Under the pieces are notes generated by a model. It searched no databases. It had not been told where the DNA came from and saw nothing but the letters and a program-made list of their open reading frames with translations. Below, one piece after another: positions 55,943-64,000 of a DNA stretch of 64,000 bases. This DNA comes from Weizmannia acidilactici. GTDB lineage: Bacteria; Bacillota; Bacilli; Bacillales; Bacillaceae_C. The stretch is taken from positions 1 to 64,000 of the forward strand of contig NZ_BKZP01000007.1 in the NCBI RefSeq assembly GCF_008974185.1, in the 5' to 3' direction. Position numbers and translations under genes: made by a program. Positions within the stretch are counted from its first letter, which is position 1. Every line of letters begins with the position of its first letter.

Positions 55943-56515
55943 TTACTTCAAATTCATGTTATTGGAGCCTAAGCGAAAAGACTGCTTCATTTCGTATTTC
56001 GGCATTCTGTCCAAATGCGTTTCATACAGCACGATCCGCTCAGCCTGGAAATGCGCAGGCTGCGGCAAAAAGCCGTCCAGCACCCCCGCCTGGAAAGGCA
56101 AATCTCCCCGCCATTTTCTTGCCAACGTGATATGTGGGTTAAAAGGCTTTTTATCAAGCCGGAAGCCCGTATCAAGGCAGCAGCGGGCCACCATTTTCTG
56201 GAGGCCGGAAAGGAGCTCTGAAGCGCGTGTCCCGGCCCATAACACACGCGGTTCATCTTTTTTGCCAAATGTTCCGAAGTGGTCAAGCACCAAAGGGAAA
56301 CCACCATATTTTACAATTTCTCCGGCAATGGCCCGGTTTGCTTTTTCCAATTGGTCTTCTCCGGCTGCGCCAAGAAAGGCAAGGGTAATATGATAATCAT
56401 CCCGGTGCACCCATCTTTGGAACGGCAGCCCCGTTTTCATATTTTCGGCGGCTTGCTGCAGCACGGTTTTGATTTCCTCTGGCAGCCATACCGCGTAAAA
56501 ATAATGATTCACCAT
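55943..56515 (-). CDS. thpR: RNA 2',3'-cyclic 3'-phosphodiesterase (LigT/ThpR)
   Basis: The 190-residue protein is a 2H phosphoesterase with both catalytic HxTx motifs, YHITLAFLG and NPHITLARKW. It opens 2',3'-cyclic phosphates at RNA ends. It is called YtlP in B. subtilis. ATG 56515 follows GGGGCGG. It starts a thpR-ytlQ-ytlR operon with short spacers. Confidence 0.92.
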   Translation of the reverse strand: MVNHYFYAVWLPEEIKTVLQQAAENMKTGLPFQRWVHRDDYHITLAFLGAAGEDQLEKANRAIAGEIVKYGGFPLVLDHFGTFGKKDEPRVLWAGTRASELLSGLQKMVARCCLDTGFRLDKKPFNPHITLARKWRGDLPFQAGVLDGFLPQPAHFQAERIVLYETHLDRMPKYEMKQSFRLGSNNMNLK

Positions 56516-56771
56516 TTTTCCGCCCCTATCCTGTTTATAATCATATTTATTTTAACAAATGGCCTTTTCCGCAAACAATGCCGGGTAACGGGAAATCCGC
56601 CCCGCCATCACGCAGGGACCGGCGAATCATCAACAATAAAATTTACCAGCACCAAGCAAAAAATCGGGTCCATATGACATATTCCGCGAGCTTCCGCCAT
56701 ATGATCATATCAAGCAGAAAAGTTTGATTTATTCGCCCGGAGGTATATACAAGATTTAAGGAGGGACACGT

Positions 56772-56936
56772 GTGAGAATTGGAGACCATGTCACTTACAA
56801 AGGAGAAACTTGCGGAATCATTTTTATTTACAAAAACGGCTACTTTGAACTGAAAAAGCCGTACTTCCATCAAATCGTCCTTGCCCACCCTTCGGAGCTC
56901 ATGGTCTTCGGCGAAGAAACCGGGCGCTGCAGCTAA
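56772..56936 (+). CDS. Small conserved-looking protein, 54 residues (GTG start)
   Basis: AAGGAGGG lies 5-6 bases before GTG 56772, and the frame encodes MRIGDHVTYKGETCGIIFIY followed by KNGYFELKKPYFHQIVLAHP and a short acidic end, closing in GRCS. The composition looks protein-like (SH3-like beta strands), not random. A terminator follows the stop by 2 bp. Between thpR and this gene (56516-56771) only a weak promoter-like TTGATT near 56728 was seen. I do not recognise the family. Confidence 0.72.
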   Translation: MRIGDHVTYKGETCGIIFIYKNGYFELKKPYFHQIVLAHPSELMVFGEETGRCS

Positions 56937-56937
56937 C

Positions 56938-56973
56938 AAGACCCGGCCCAACCAGGAGCCGGGTCCCCTTTTT
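56938..56973. terminator. Bidirectional terminator between the 54-residue gene and dat
   Basis: GACCCGGC (56940-56947) pairs with GCCGGGTC (56958-56965), flanked by CCCCTTTTT. It overlaps the dat stop codon. Confidence 0.85.
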
Positions 56974-57841
56974 ATTCCATTGTGCCAGATGCGAGTTGTG
57001 CTGAAAGCCCGTTGATTTCCCGTTCAAACGCATGCTGCAGTTTTCTCGTAACCGCACCCGGGGCCCCGTCTCCAACCATTTTTCCGTCAATTTGCACAAT
57101 TGGCATCACTTCGGACGTCGTGCTTGTGATAAACACTTCATCCGCCCCCAATAAATCGTCAACCGTAAATGCTTCTTCCCGGACGGGGATCCCTTGTTTC
57201 CGGCAAATATCGAGGAGAACCTGCCTCGTGATCCCGTTCAAAATGAGGTTGGTTGCCGGATGTGTGGCCAATTCGTCGTTTTTCACGATAAAGACATTGG
57301 ATGATGAACCTTCCGTCACCGTTTCTCCGCGGTGCTGGATCGCCTCATAGCACCCGTTTTCCACCGCTTTTTGTTTTGCAAGCACATTGCCGAGCAAATT
57401 CAGGCTTTTAATGTCGCAGCGGAGCCATCTAATATCTTCGGAAAGCACCGCTTTTACGCCTTTCTTCATTTTTTCAAGCGGCCGATCGAGTTCACTCGTA
57501 TAGGCAACATACGTTGTTTCGCTTTTCTCCGGAAAATGGTGTTTCCGCTTGGCGGCGCCGCGCGTAAACTGCAAATACACGATTCCCGTGCCGACCCCGT
57601 TTGCCTCCACAAGCTTCTCCAATTGCGCGGTCAATTCCTGCGCTGTATACGGGATACGGAGTGAAAGTTTTTCGGCGCTCAAAAAAAGCCTGTTCAAATG
57701 CAATTCATTTGTAAAAAGCCTCCCGTGGTAAACCCTCACCACTTCGTAAATGCCATCCCCGAACTGATAACCGCGGTCTTCAATATCAATACTTGCATTT
57801 TCCCTGTCCATCAGCCTTCCGTTTAAAATCAGTTTCTCCAT
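56972..57841 (-). CDS. dat: D-amino acid aminotransferase
   Basis: Dat converts D-alanine and 2-oxoglutarate to pyruvate and D-glutamate for cell wall synthesis. This fold-type IV PLP enzyme shows RGYQFGDGIYEVVRVY, the PLP lysine in CDIKSLNLLGNVLAKQ, TEGSSSNVF and LNGITRQ. It is 289 residues, slightly longer than usual at the C-terminus. AAAGGGG precedes ATG 57841. It is 18 bp downstream of pepV and likely co-transcribed. Confidence 0.94.
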   Translation of the reverse strand: MEKLILNGRLMDRENASIDIEDRGYQFGDGIYEVVRVYHGRLFTNELHLNRLFLSAEKLSLRIPYTAQELTAQLEKLVEANGVGTGIVYLQFTRGAAKRKHHFPEKSETTYVAYTSELDRPLEKMKKGVKAVLSEDIRWLRCDIKSLNLLGNVLAKQKAVENGCYEAIQHRGETVTEGSSSNVFIVKNDELATHPATNLILNGITRQVLLDICRKQGIPVREEAFTVDDLLGADEVFITSTTSEVMPIVQIDGKMVGDGAPGAVTRKLQHAFEREINGLSAQLASGTME

Positions 57842-57859
57842 CTCGAAACCCCTTTGTCA

Positions 57860-59287
57860 TTATTTTTGCTGTTGCTTTCCCGCCAATTCATAAATCGCCT
57901 GCGCATAAATCGCTGTTGCTTTGAGCAGATCTTCCACATACATGTATTCATTCTTTTGATGCATCACATCTTCGCGCCCCGGGAACAGCGCCCCGAACGC
58001 CACGCCTTTATCGAGCGCGCGCGCATATGTACCGCCGCCGATCGCCAGCAGTTCGGCTTTTTCTCCGGTTTGCTCTTCGTATACTTTTTGAAGCGTTTTG
58101 ATCAATGGATCATTTTTGTCGACATGATGTGGTTTGCTATCCGAAAAATTGCCGAAAAGCAACCCGTCCTCTTTCAATTTCGACTCAATTTTCGTTTTTC
58201 CTGCTTCAATATCAAAAGTAACGGGATAGCGCATATTTAATCCTATGCGTCCGCCCTTTTCCCGATGATAGTTCATAATGCCAACATTGATAGTCAAATC
58301 CCCCGAAATGTCATCCTCATACTGGATGCCGAAGTTTTCGCCGCGCGACTTGTCAAAAAATTGGTTCAACGTCCCGATAAATTTGGCGCCTTGCGAATCC
58401 AGTCCAAACCGGCTTAAAAAATTCGCCAGGTAAAGTCCTGCACTCTTCCCGTTCCGCGGTTCGGCGCCGTGGGCCGATATGCCTTCCAATTTTAAAATCA
58501 ATACGCCACCATCCACAAAATCCTTACCCGAAAGGCCTGTTTCCTTTTGATAATCCTGGAACTTCTGCAAAAGTTCCGCTTGTTCGCCGCGGATGGTCAA
58601 ATGGGCTTCGGCATAATCCGGCACCATATTGTAACGGCGCCCCGATTCAAAAGACAAAATTTCTGCAAACGCCTGCGTATCTTCTTTCATTTGCGGCTCC
58701 TGAATGATATCAAAATCGGAAATTCCTTTTTCCGCGTAAATAATCGGAAAGTCTGCATCCGGCGAAAATCCGATGGCAGGCATTTCCTCATGCGCAAAAT
58801 AATAGTCCATGCATCTCCAGTCGCTTTCTTCGTCCGTACCGACAATGAGGCGCACCCTTTTTTCAAGCGGCAGCCCGAGTTCTTTCACAATTTTCATCCC
58901 GTAATAAGCTGCCATTGTCGGGCCTTTGTCGTCACTGGAGCCGCGTGCATAAATTTTTCCGTCTTTTACAATCCCGCTGTACGGATCGACAGTCCAGCCA
59001 TCCCCTTCCGGTACGACATCGACATGCCCGAGGATCCCGACGATTTCTTTTCCCGAACCCATTTCAATATGCCCGGCCAGGTTTCCGGCGTTTTTTGTTG
59101 TAAAACCGTCCTTATCACCCAAGTCCAGCATATACTGCAGCGCATCTTTCACCCCCCGGCCAAGCGGGGCTTCATCCGTCGCGTGTTCTTCATCCAGGAC
59201 GCTCCTGATTTTCAAAATCCCTTGCAGGTCTTGAATGAGATCGTCTTTTCGTTTTAACACTTCATCCATCCACTTGATATCGGCCAT
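57860..59287 (-). CDS. pepV: Dipeptidase PepV
   Basis: PepV is an M20-family zinc dipeptidase acting on beta-Ala and other dipeptides in the cytoplasm. The 475-residue protein has GHVDVVPEGDGW (zinc His/Asp), ARGSSDDKGP, GTDEESDWRCMDYYF (catalytic Glu pair), ISAHGAEPRNGKSA and GGGTYAR. AAAGGAGGG precedes ATG 59287. The upstream -10 TATAAT (59356-59361) with TTCCAA 17 bp before it is a possible promoter. Confidence 0.94.
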   Translation of the reverse strand: MADIKWMDEVLKRKDDLIQDLQGILKIRSVLDEEHATDEAPLGRGVKDALQYMLDLGDKDGFTTKNAGNLAGHIEMGSGKEIVGILGHVDVVPEGDGWTVDPYSGIVKDGKIYARGSSDDKGPTMAAYYGMKIVKELGLPLEKRVRLIVGTDEESDWRCMDYYFAHEEMPAIGFSPDADFPIIYAEKGISDFDIIQEPQMKEDTQAFAEILSFESGRRYNMVPDYAEAHLTIRGEQAELLQKFQDYQKETGLSGKDFVDGGVLILKLEGISAHGAEPRNGKSAGLYLANFLSRFGLDSQGAKFIGTLNQFFDKSRGENFGIQYEDDISGDLTINVGIMNYHREKGGRIGLNMRYPVTFDIEAGKTKIESKLKEDGLLFGNFSDSKPHHVDKNDPLIKTLQKVYEEQTGEKAELLAIGGGTYARALDKGVAFGALFPGREDVMHQKNEYMYVEDLLKATAIYAQAIYELAGKQQQK

Positions 59288-59432
59288 GGTTTTCCCTCCT
59301 TTTTATAAACCATATCGCTCTTATTTTACTTCTTTTTTATTTTTTATAAAATAACATTATAGGCGAAAATCGCTAATCTTGGAAGTACGCCTTAAAAGAA
59401 AGCGCTACCAATTGTGTTCATAAATCAGGGTG

Positions 59433-59448
59433 ACACTACATATTGTGT
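59433..59448. promoter_or_regulatory. Single near-consensus NrdR box between pepV and ytzE
   Basis: ACACTACATATTGTGT agrees with the NrdR consensus acaCwAtATaTwgtgt at 15 of 16 positions. I found no partner box at 31-32 bp. Its target is unclear: it lies upstream of both divergent genes. Confidence 0.45.
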
Positions 59449-59466
59449 AGTAACCCACTAAAATAT

Positions 59467-59495
59467 TTGTCAATTCTCACAAAAAGAGTTACAAT
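59467..59495 (+). promoter_or_regulatory. Promoter of ytzE
   Basis: TTGTCA (59467-59472), 17 bp, TACAAT (59490-59495). The leader would be about 130 nt. The remaining 59362-59466 region also contains a weak cre-like sequence near 59396-59411. Confidence 0.6.
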
Positions 59496-59631
59496 ATAAT
59501 TGTTTGACATCTTAGAAAAAAATTTATGAAGAAAAGGGGTTGTCTGAACGGTAAAAGTTTCCTAAAACCTTATCATGTTGTGAAGCTGTTTGTCGTCTTT
59601 GTCTTTGGAAAAAAGATGAGGGAGTGGTATT

Positions 59632-59853
59632 TTGAAACCATCAACAGACCGCATGCTTACTCGTATTAAATCGATTTATGTGTTTATTAAAGAGAAAGGG
59701 ACAGTGACGACCCAGGAACTGGTGGATGAGTTCGGCATCACTCCTCGCACGATTCAAAGAGATTTGAATGTGCTGGCATACAACGACTTAGTCAAAAGCA
59801 CACACAGAGGGATATGGACAACAACCGATAAGAAAGTTAAGATGTCATCTTAA
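59632..59853 (+). CDS. ytzE: Small DeoR-type HTH regulator YtzE (TTG start)
   Basis: The 73-residue protein is essentially a DeoR helix-turn-helix alone (TTQELVDEFGITPRTIQRDLNVLAYNDLV), with no effector domain. It begins MKPSTDRMLTRIKSIYVFI, like B. subtilis YtzE. TTG 59632 has GAGGGAG upstream; ATG 59653 is less good. Its target genes are unknown. Confidence 0.9.
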   Translation: MKPSTDRMLTRIKSIYVFIKEKGTVTTQELVDEFGITPRTIQRDLNVLAYNDLVKSTHRGIWTTTDKKVKMSS

Positions 59854-59873
59854 AGAAAGAAACAAAACATATT

Positions 59874-59911
59874 TGGAAAGCGGCAGCGGACAAATGCATT
59901 GCCGCTTTTGG
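59874..59911. terminator. Terminator of ytzE
   Basis: AAAGCGGCA (59877-59885) pairs with TTGCCGCTTT (59899-59908) around a 13-base loop. The other strand can terminate the pseudouridine synthase remnant. Confidence 0.75.
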
Positions 59912-59915
59912 CATG

Positions 59916-60345
59916 TTACGGGCTCTTTCGGTACAGCTCCAAGAGCGCCATTTCCGCCTCCGTCAATTCACGGTACGCCCCTGGCCCGAGTTATGCGTCC
60001 AGCATCATGGGCCCGATTGACAGCCTTTTTAAATTTCCCACTTTTTCCCAACCGCTTTGAACATCCGCTTCACATGATGGCATTTTCCTTCCGTAATCGT
60101 TCGTTCGATTTCTGAAATTTCTCCTGTTATTAAAATTTTTAGTTCAGCCGATTTTTCCGTATAACCATCATCAAGGAGAACACTGTTAAGGAAAATGCCA
60201 GCATCTTCTTCGCCGGCCCTGCCTTGATAACCGCGATACGTTTTTGGGACATGCTTTTTGCGTTTTGTCAAAAACTTAGCAAGCCTCTTGCCCGATCCCC
60301 CATTTCTGTTTGTGCCCCCTGCACGATTTTCGCATAATCTGGAGT
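59916..60345 (-). pseudogene. RsuA-family 16S rRNA pseudouridine synthase, C-terminal remnant
   Basis: Frames on the minus strand combine to KFLTKRKKHVPKTYRG, EEDAGIFLNSVLLDDGYTEK, SEIERTITEGKCHHVKRMFKAVGKK, LKRLSIGPMMLDA and LGPGAYRELTEAEMALLELY, the C-terminal half of an RsuA-type enzyme. A frameshift follows AVGKK (near 60030) and a TAA interrupts LDA/LGP. The catalytic aspartate region upstream is absent. B. subtilis carries such a gene (ytzG) beside ytgP, so this is a decayed resident gene. Confidence 0.8.
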
Positions 60346-60370
60346 ATCCCGCTTGATAGGAGTGAACCGT

Positions 60371-60529
60371 ATGAACTGCCAAATGGATCCTGCCCTGGCG
60401 CAGATGCTCCGGGAAATCATCCGTCAGCTGGATGAACTGGACAAACGGCTGAACAGGACGAATTTGCGTATTACGCAAATCGAACATTACATCCTCTATT
60501 TACAAGAACAGGATATATTGCCACGGTAA
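60371..60529 (+). CDS. Small helical protein, 52 residues
   Basis: GATAGGAG lies 8 bases before ATG 60371. The product MNCQMDPALAQMLREIIRQL continues DELDKRLNRTNLRITQIEHY and ends LQEQDILPR; regular leucines and charges suggest an amphipathic helix or coiled coil. It is convergent with murJ and upstream-divergent to the pseudouridine synthase remnant. I do not recognise the family. Confidence 0.68.
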   Translation: MNCQMDPALAQMLREIIRQLDELDKRLNRTNLRITQIEHYILYLQEQDILPR

Positions 60530-60565
60530 GGAGGAGGAAAAAGTGGTCCCCCTCCGCATTTCTTT

Positions 60566-62191
60566 TTACCGCATGTGGAGGAGTGCCTTTACCCTTTGTA
60601 CCCTGACCCCAAACAGTTTGTCGGCAAGCCTCGATTTTAAGCCGAGGTAGGCGTACACGGCGGCACCGGCCAATGCGCAGATCACAACGATTAAAAAGGC
60701 ATGCCATCTTGAGGACGGGGAGATGGCAAGCGTCAATCCTTTGTAGATGACGCCCACCACCGCCAGCATAACGGCGTTAAAAATCAAAATCAGGATCGTG
60801 CGCCGGATCACCGTCCGGTACGGATAGGCGGCAAAAACTTTAATCACGATAAAGCTGATCAGGATGGACGCCATATACCCGATCGCCGTCGCATAAACCG
60901 CGCCGATAATCCCGTACATCTTAATTAACGGGATATTCAAGCTTAGTTTAAAAAGCAGCCCGACAAGGAGGCTCAAAATCGTCCAGCGCTGTTCATTAAT
61001 CCCTTGCATGATTGCGGCCGTAACGGAATAGAGAGAAAACAAAATCGCGACAGGTGCATAATGCATGAGCACACTGACCGAAATGGCGTTGTCCGTATTG
61101 TAAAAAATCGCAAAAATTGGCCTGGCCAACAGCGACATCCCGAGCGCGGCCGGCACCGTAATAAATAAAAGGACCTGCAGCGTTTGGTCGACGGAACGGA
61201 TCAGCATATCCCGCTGCCTTTTCGCAAATGCTTCCGTGATCATCGGGACGAGTGTCATCGAAAAAGCGGTGGCAAGCGATACCGGAATAATGACCAACTT
61301 ATGTGACTGGAAGTTTAAAATCCCAAGCTGCGTTTCCCACACTTTCCCGAGATTGATCGCTTCCATCCCGCGTTTCACCGTCAGCTGGTCAATCATTTGG
61401 TAAAGAGAATTGGCGATCCCGACGAACACGAACGGCAGCGCCGAAAGAATAATTTCTTTGTACATACTGAATACCGAAACATGCATTGTTCCCCTGTCCT
61501 GTTTCAAAAGCCGATCAAGGTGCGGCTTGCGCTTGACCCAGTACCAAATCAGAATGAGGAGGCTTGCAATACCTCCGACAAAAGCAGCAAAAGTCGCCGC
61601 GCTGATCGCGGATACGATGCTGCCGTGCAGGACATGCAAGATCACATATGCGCCGATCAGCATAAACAAAATCCGGACAAACTGCTCCACCACCTGCGAA
61701 ACAGCGGAAGGCCCCATCGACTGGTGGCCCTGGAAAAAGCCGCGGATCAGACTCATCACCGGAATAATGATCAGCGCAAAACTGACCGCACGGATAACTG
61801 TTGTCACATCGGCTTTTGTAAATGCTTGTGCATCCTGTTTCCCGGCCATTGCCAAATCCGTAAAATATGGAGCAAAAATATACATCACAAGGAAGCCCAA
61901 AATGCCGGTCGCAAGCATCAAATACACGCTTGTCCTGAAGAGTTTGCGGCTGACCGCATATTCTTCGAGCGCATTATACTTTGCTACATATTTTGCAACA
62001 GCAAGCGGGACGCCTGCCGTGGAAATGCTGATAAAAATATTGTAAGGGACGTATCCAAACTGGTACAGTGCCTCAGGACCCGAGCCGCCGACAATCGCAT
62101 CAAATGGGATAACATAAAACACCCCGAGAATTTTCGAAATAATGGTCCCAAGCGTCAAAATAAACGTGCCCCGCAACAAATTTGAAGACAT
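60566..62191 (-). CDS. murJ: MOP-family lipid II flippase MurJ (YtgP)
   Basis: MurJ-type proteins flip lipid II across the membrane for cell wall growth. The 541-residue protein has about 14 hydrophobic segments across its length and begins MSSNLLRGTFILTLGTIISK, as in the YtgP/SpoVB group of the MOP superfamily. ATG 62191 follows AAGGGAT; the 32-codon upstream extension has no ribosome-binding site. B. subtilis has several paralogues, so MurJ rather than a spore-specific homologue is inferred from synteny (ytzE-ytgP-ytfP). Confidence 0.9.
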   Translation of the reverse strand: MSSNLLRGTFILTLGTIISKILGVFYVIPFDAIVGGSGPEALYQFGYVPYNIFISISTAGVPLAVAKYVAKYNALEEYAVSRKLFRTSVYLMLATGILGFLVMYIFAPYFTDLAMAGKQDAQAFTKADVTTVIRAVSFALIIIPVMSLIRGFFQGHQSMGPSAVSQVVEQFVRILFMLIGAYVILHVLHGSIVSAISAATFAAFVGGIASLLILIWYWVKRKPHLDRLLKQDRGTMHVSVFSMYKEIILSALPFVFVGIANSLYQMIDQLTVKRGMEAINLGKVWETQLGILNFQSHKLVIIPVSLATAFSMTLVPMITEAFAKRQRDMLIRSVDQTLQVLLFITVPAALGMSLLARPIFAIFYNTDNAISVSVLMHYAPVAILFSLYSVTAAIMQGINEQRWTILSLLVGLLFKLSLNIPLIKMYGIIGAVYATAIGYMASILISFIVIKVFAAYPYRTVIRRTILILIFNAVMLAVVGVIYKGLTLAISPSSRWHAFLIVVICALAGAAVYAYLGLKSRLADKLFGVRVQRVKALLHMR

Positions 62192-62413
62192 AGAATCCCT
62201 TCCCGACCGAAATGATCTTCCGGCCGCCCATATACGGACGGACCTTTTTTCACACACTATAATGTAGTGTACCGCGAACGCCTTCACTTGACAATTTTTT
62301 TATGAAGAAATTTTTCCGGCATTTTGCGGCAGTTGTTTCTGCAAATCAAGATTTGCACAGACATTCCTTATATTTTACAATAATGTGGACAAAAAAGTAA
62401 AAGAGGTTTGGAC

Positions 62414-63679
62414 ATGAAAAGCGATTATGATGTCATTGTAGTGGGCGGCGGGCCTGCGGGGTTAATGGCCGCAATTGCAGCAGGGGAAACAAAGAGCCGC
62501 ACGCTTCTTGTGGATAAAGGCAATAAACTGGGCCGGAAGCTGGCCATTTCCGGCGGCGGCCGCTGCAATGTGACAAACCGACTGCCGATAGATGAAATCG
62601 TGAAAAATATCCCGGGAAACGGACGCTTTCTTTACAGCGCATTTTCCGTTTTCAATAATGAAGATATCATTGCTTTTTTTGAAAAACTCGGCGTAGCCCT
62701 CAAGGAAGAAGACCACGGACGAATGTTTCCGGTTTCGAATAAAGCCCAGTCGGTTGTCGATGCCCTATTGAAAAAGTTAAAAGAACTGCATGTTGAGATC
62801 AAGGTAAATTCCCCGGTGAAAAAAGTATTGTTTGAAAACGGTGCGGCGGTGGGCATCCTGCTTGAAAGCGGCGGGAAAATCCGGGCAAAAGCAGTGATTG
62901 TCGCATCAGGCGGCAAATCCGTTCCGCAGACCGGGTCAACAGGCGACGGCTACCCGTGGGCGAAAGAAGCCGGTCATACCATTACCGAACTGTTCCCGAC
63001 TGAAGTGCCGGTCACATCGGACGAACCGTTTATCCGCGACAAGACGCTCCAGGGCCTCTCGCTCCGCAATGTCGGCGTGAGCGTACTGAATCCAAAAGGA
63101 AAACCGATCATCACCCATCAAATGGATATGCTGTTTACCCATTTTGGCGTTAGCGGACCGGCCGTCCTCCGCTGCAGCCAGTTTGTCGTAAAAGCGATGA
63201 AAAAGTGGAAGCTTGATCATGTAGAAATGTCTATTGATGCAATGCCTGAAAAAAATGAAGAACAAATTTTTCAAGAACTTACCAAGGCGGATCCGAGGAA
63301 AGCAATCAAAAATGGACTAAAAGGGTTTTTACCGGAAAGATATTTGCTATTTTTACTTGAAAAAAGCGGTATAGACCTGAACGCTCCCGCTTACGCCGTT
63401 TCCCGCGAGGCACTGCGCACGCTCGCCGGGGAAATGAAGCATTTCCGCTTCCGGGTGAACGGGACACTGCCGCTTGAAAAAGCTTTTGTAACGGGCGGCG
63501 GCGTATCCGTCAGAGAAATCGAGCCGAAGACAATGGCCTCAAAGCTCATGCCCGGGCTTTATTTTTGCGGCGAGGTGCTTGATATTTACGGTTACACAGG
63601 CGGCTACAACATTACTGCCGCGCTTGTCACGGGCCGCCTTGCCGGAATGAGTGCCGGCACCTATGCTTTACAAAAGTGA
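62414..63679 (+). CDS. ytfP: HI0933-family flavoprotein YtfP
   Basis: This 421-residue FAD/NAD(P)-binding protein starts with the dinucleotide-binding fold [19 protein letters not shown], then [20 protein letters not shown] (typical of this family), [15 protein letters not shown] and a C-terminal [20 protein letters not shown] redox role is expected; substrate unknown. ATG 62414 has AAGAGG upstream; TTG 62408 is also in frame. It diverges from murJ. Confidence 0.92.
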   Translation: MKSDYDVIVVGGGPAGLMAAIAAGETKSRTLLVDKGNKLGRKLAISGGGRCNVTNRLPIDEIVKNIPGNGRFLYSAFSVFNNEDIIAFFEKLGVALKEEDHGRMFPVSNKAQSVVDALLKKLKELHVEIKVNSPVKKVLFENGAAVGILLESGGKIRAKAVIVASGGKSVPQTGSTGDGYPWAKEAGHTITELFPTEVPVTSDEPFIRDKTLQGLSLRNVGVSVLNPKGKPIITHQMDMLFTHFGVSGPAVLRCSQFVVKAMKKWKLDHVEMSIDAMPEKNEEQIFQELTKADPRKAIKNGLKGFLPERYLLFLLEKSGIDLNAPAYAVSREALRTLAGEMKHFRFRVNGTLPLEKAFVTGGGVSVREIEPKTMASKLMPGLYFCGEVLDIYGYTGGYNITAALVTGRLAGMSAGTYALQK

Positions 63680-63685
63680 AAATTC

Positions 63686-63716
63686 GGGGCTGCCCAATGG
63701 TTAAGGCAGCCTCGTT
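63686..63716. terminator. Weak terminator between ytfP and cse60
   Basis: GGGGCTGCC pairs with GGCAGCCTC around CAATGGTTAA. The T tract is short. Confidence 0.55.
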
Positions 63717-63773
63717 TGATATGTTTTTAAAGACACATTGCCTGAAATGTTTGCTGTTCCAAAATCCCCGAAA

Positions 63774-63956
63774 TCATTTATGGTACAGGATCATGGCTGA
63801 AAAGCAGTAAATTTGCTCATCGCCGGGTTCCATCATGGCCGCAATATTGTATTTAATGTCAATGAGCTGATCTTCATCCATTTTTTGCAAAAACTCGTTC
63901 ATGCTTTCTTCAAGGTCTTTTTCATGCTCGCAGTCGAAAAGCTTTACTTGCACCAT
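63774..63956 (-). CDS. cse60: Sporulation protein Cse60
   Basis: Cse60 is a mother-cell sporulation protein made under sigma-E in B. subtilis; its function is unclear. The 60-residue product from ATG 63956 begins MVQVKLFDCEHEKDLEESMN and includes DIKYNIAAMM and QIYCFSAMI, matching the family and its exact length. AAAGGAGGG lies 7 bases upstream; the 12-codon upstream extension is rejected. The promoter is at or beyond the window edge. Confidence 0.88.
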   Translation of the reverse strand: MVQVKLFDCEHEKDLEESMNEFLQKMDEDQLIDIKYNIAAMMEPGDEQIYCFSAMILYHK

Positions 63957-64000
63957 TGTGATCCCTCCTTTATTAGGATCCATTCTTTCCAATTTCAGAA

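Noticed and set aside
59396-59411. A possible cre site for CcpA upstream of pepV
   Set aside because: Only about 11 of 14 core positions fit and the position is poor relative to the promoter; mentioned but not called.
60029-60487. A 152-codon minus-strand open frame that looks like one gene
   Set aside because: Only its C-terminal part has family similarity (RsuA type); the N-terminal part is the reverse of the 52-residue plus-strand gene. It is treated as a pseudogene fragment.

Overview
The window looks like chromosome from a spore-forming member of the Bacillaceae, most like Heyndrickxia (Weizmannia/Bacillus) coagulans or a close relative. The GC content is moderate, Shine-Dalgarno sites are strong, and TTG and GTG starts are frequent. 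Gene order follows the ytx/ytp/ytm segment of Bacillus subtilis: sspA-thiI-nifZ-ezrA-refZ-ytsP-dgcP-rpsD, then tyrS, acsA/acuABC-ccpA-aroA-ytxHG-murC-sftA-ytpRQP, then ytoP-ytzB-ytnP-trmB-ytzH-ytmP-ytlR-ytlQ-thpR, and dat-pepV-ytzE-murJ-ytfP-cse60. Spore genes (SASP, YhcN-type lipoprotein, Cse60) and sigma-G-like promoters support an endospore former. The species assignment is inference; the family assignment is strong.

Layout. Positions 1-9500 hold core genes on the minus strand plus rpsD, with the 5' end of a class IIC group II intron just outside the sspA terminator and an inverted-repeat element that supplies the last codons of refZ. Positions 10000-14150 hold a B12-independent ribonucleotide reductase operon (alpha, flavodoxin, beta) preceded by paired NrdR boxes and a cobalamin riboswitch with an intrinsic terminator. 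Positions 14200-19300 hold guaD and a proline catabolism module: putB and rocA behind a -24/-12 (sigma-54) promoter, and a divergent PAS/AAA+/Fis activator with repeated upstream sites between them. tyrS follows with a tyrosine T-box.

Positions 20900-32500 form a molybdenum block: fdhD, a truncated formate dehydrogenase alpha subunit, a truncated membrane-protein gene, a broken fnr, a nine-gene molybdenum cofactor operon (moaA-moaB-mobA-moeA-mobB-moaE-moaD-moaC-moeB) and modABC. Two near-perfect FNR boxes sit about 41 bp upstream of the inferred start sites of the truncated gene and of moaA. The cofactor and transport genes look intact, while the local enzyme and the regulator are broken.

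Positions 32500-64000 are mostly conserved housekeeping genes: acetyl-CoA synthetase and its Acu regulation system, CcpA, DAHP synthase-chorismate mutase, a sigma-B-type promoter for ytxGH, MurC, SftA, TrmB, Dat, PepV and MurJ. Embedded decay includes ytoP (two nonsense codons and one frameshift), an RsuA-family pseudouridine synthase remnant, and an unidentified broken membrane ORF near 48000. Two short genes (54 and 52 codons, at 56772 and 60371) have good ribosome-binding sites. No rRNA, tRNA or CRISPR array was seen.
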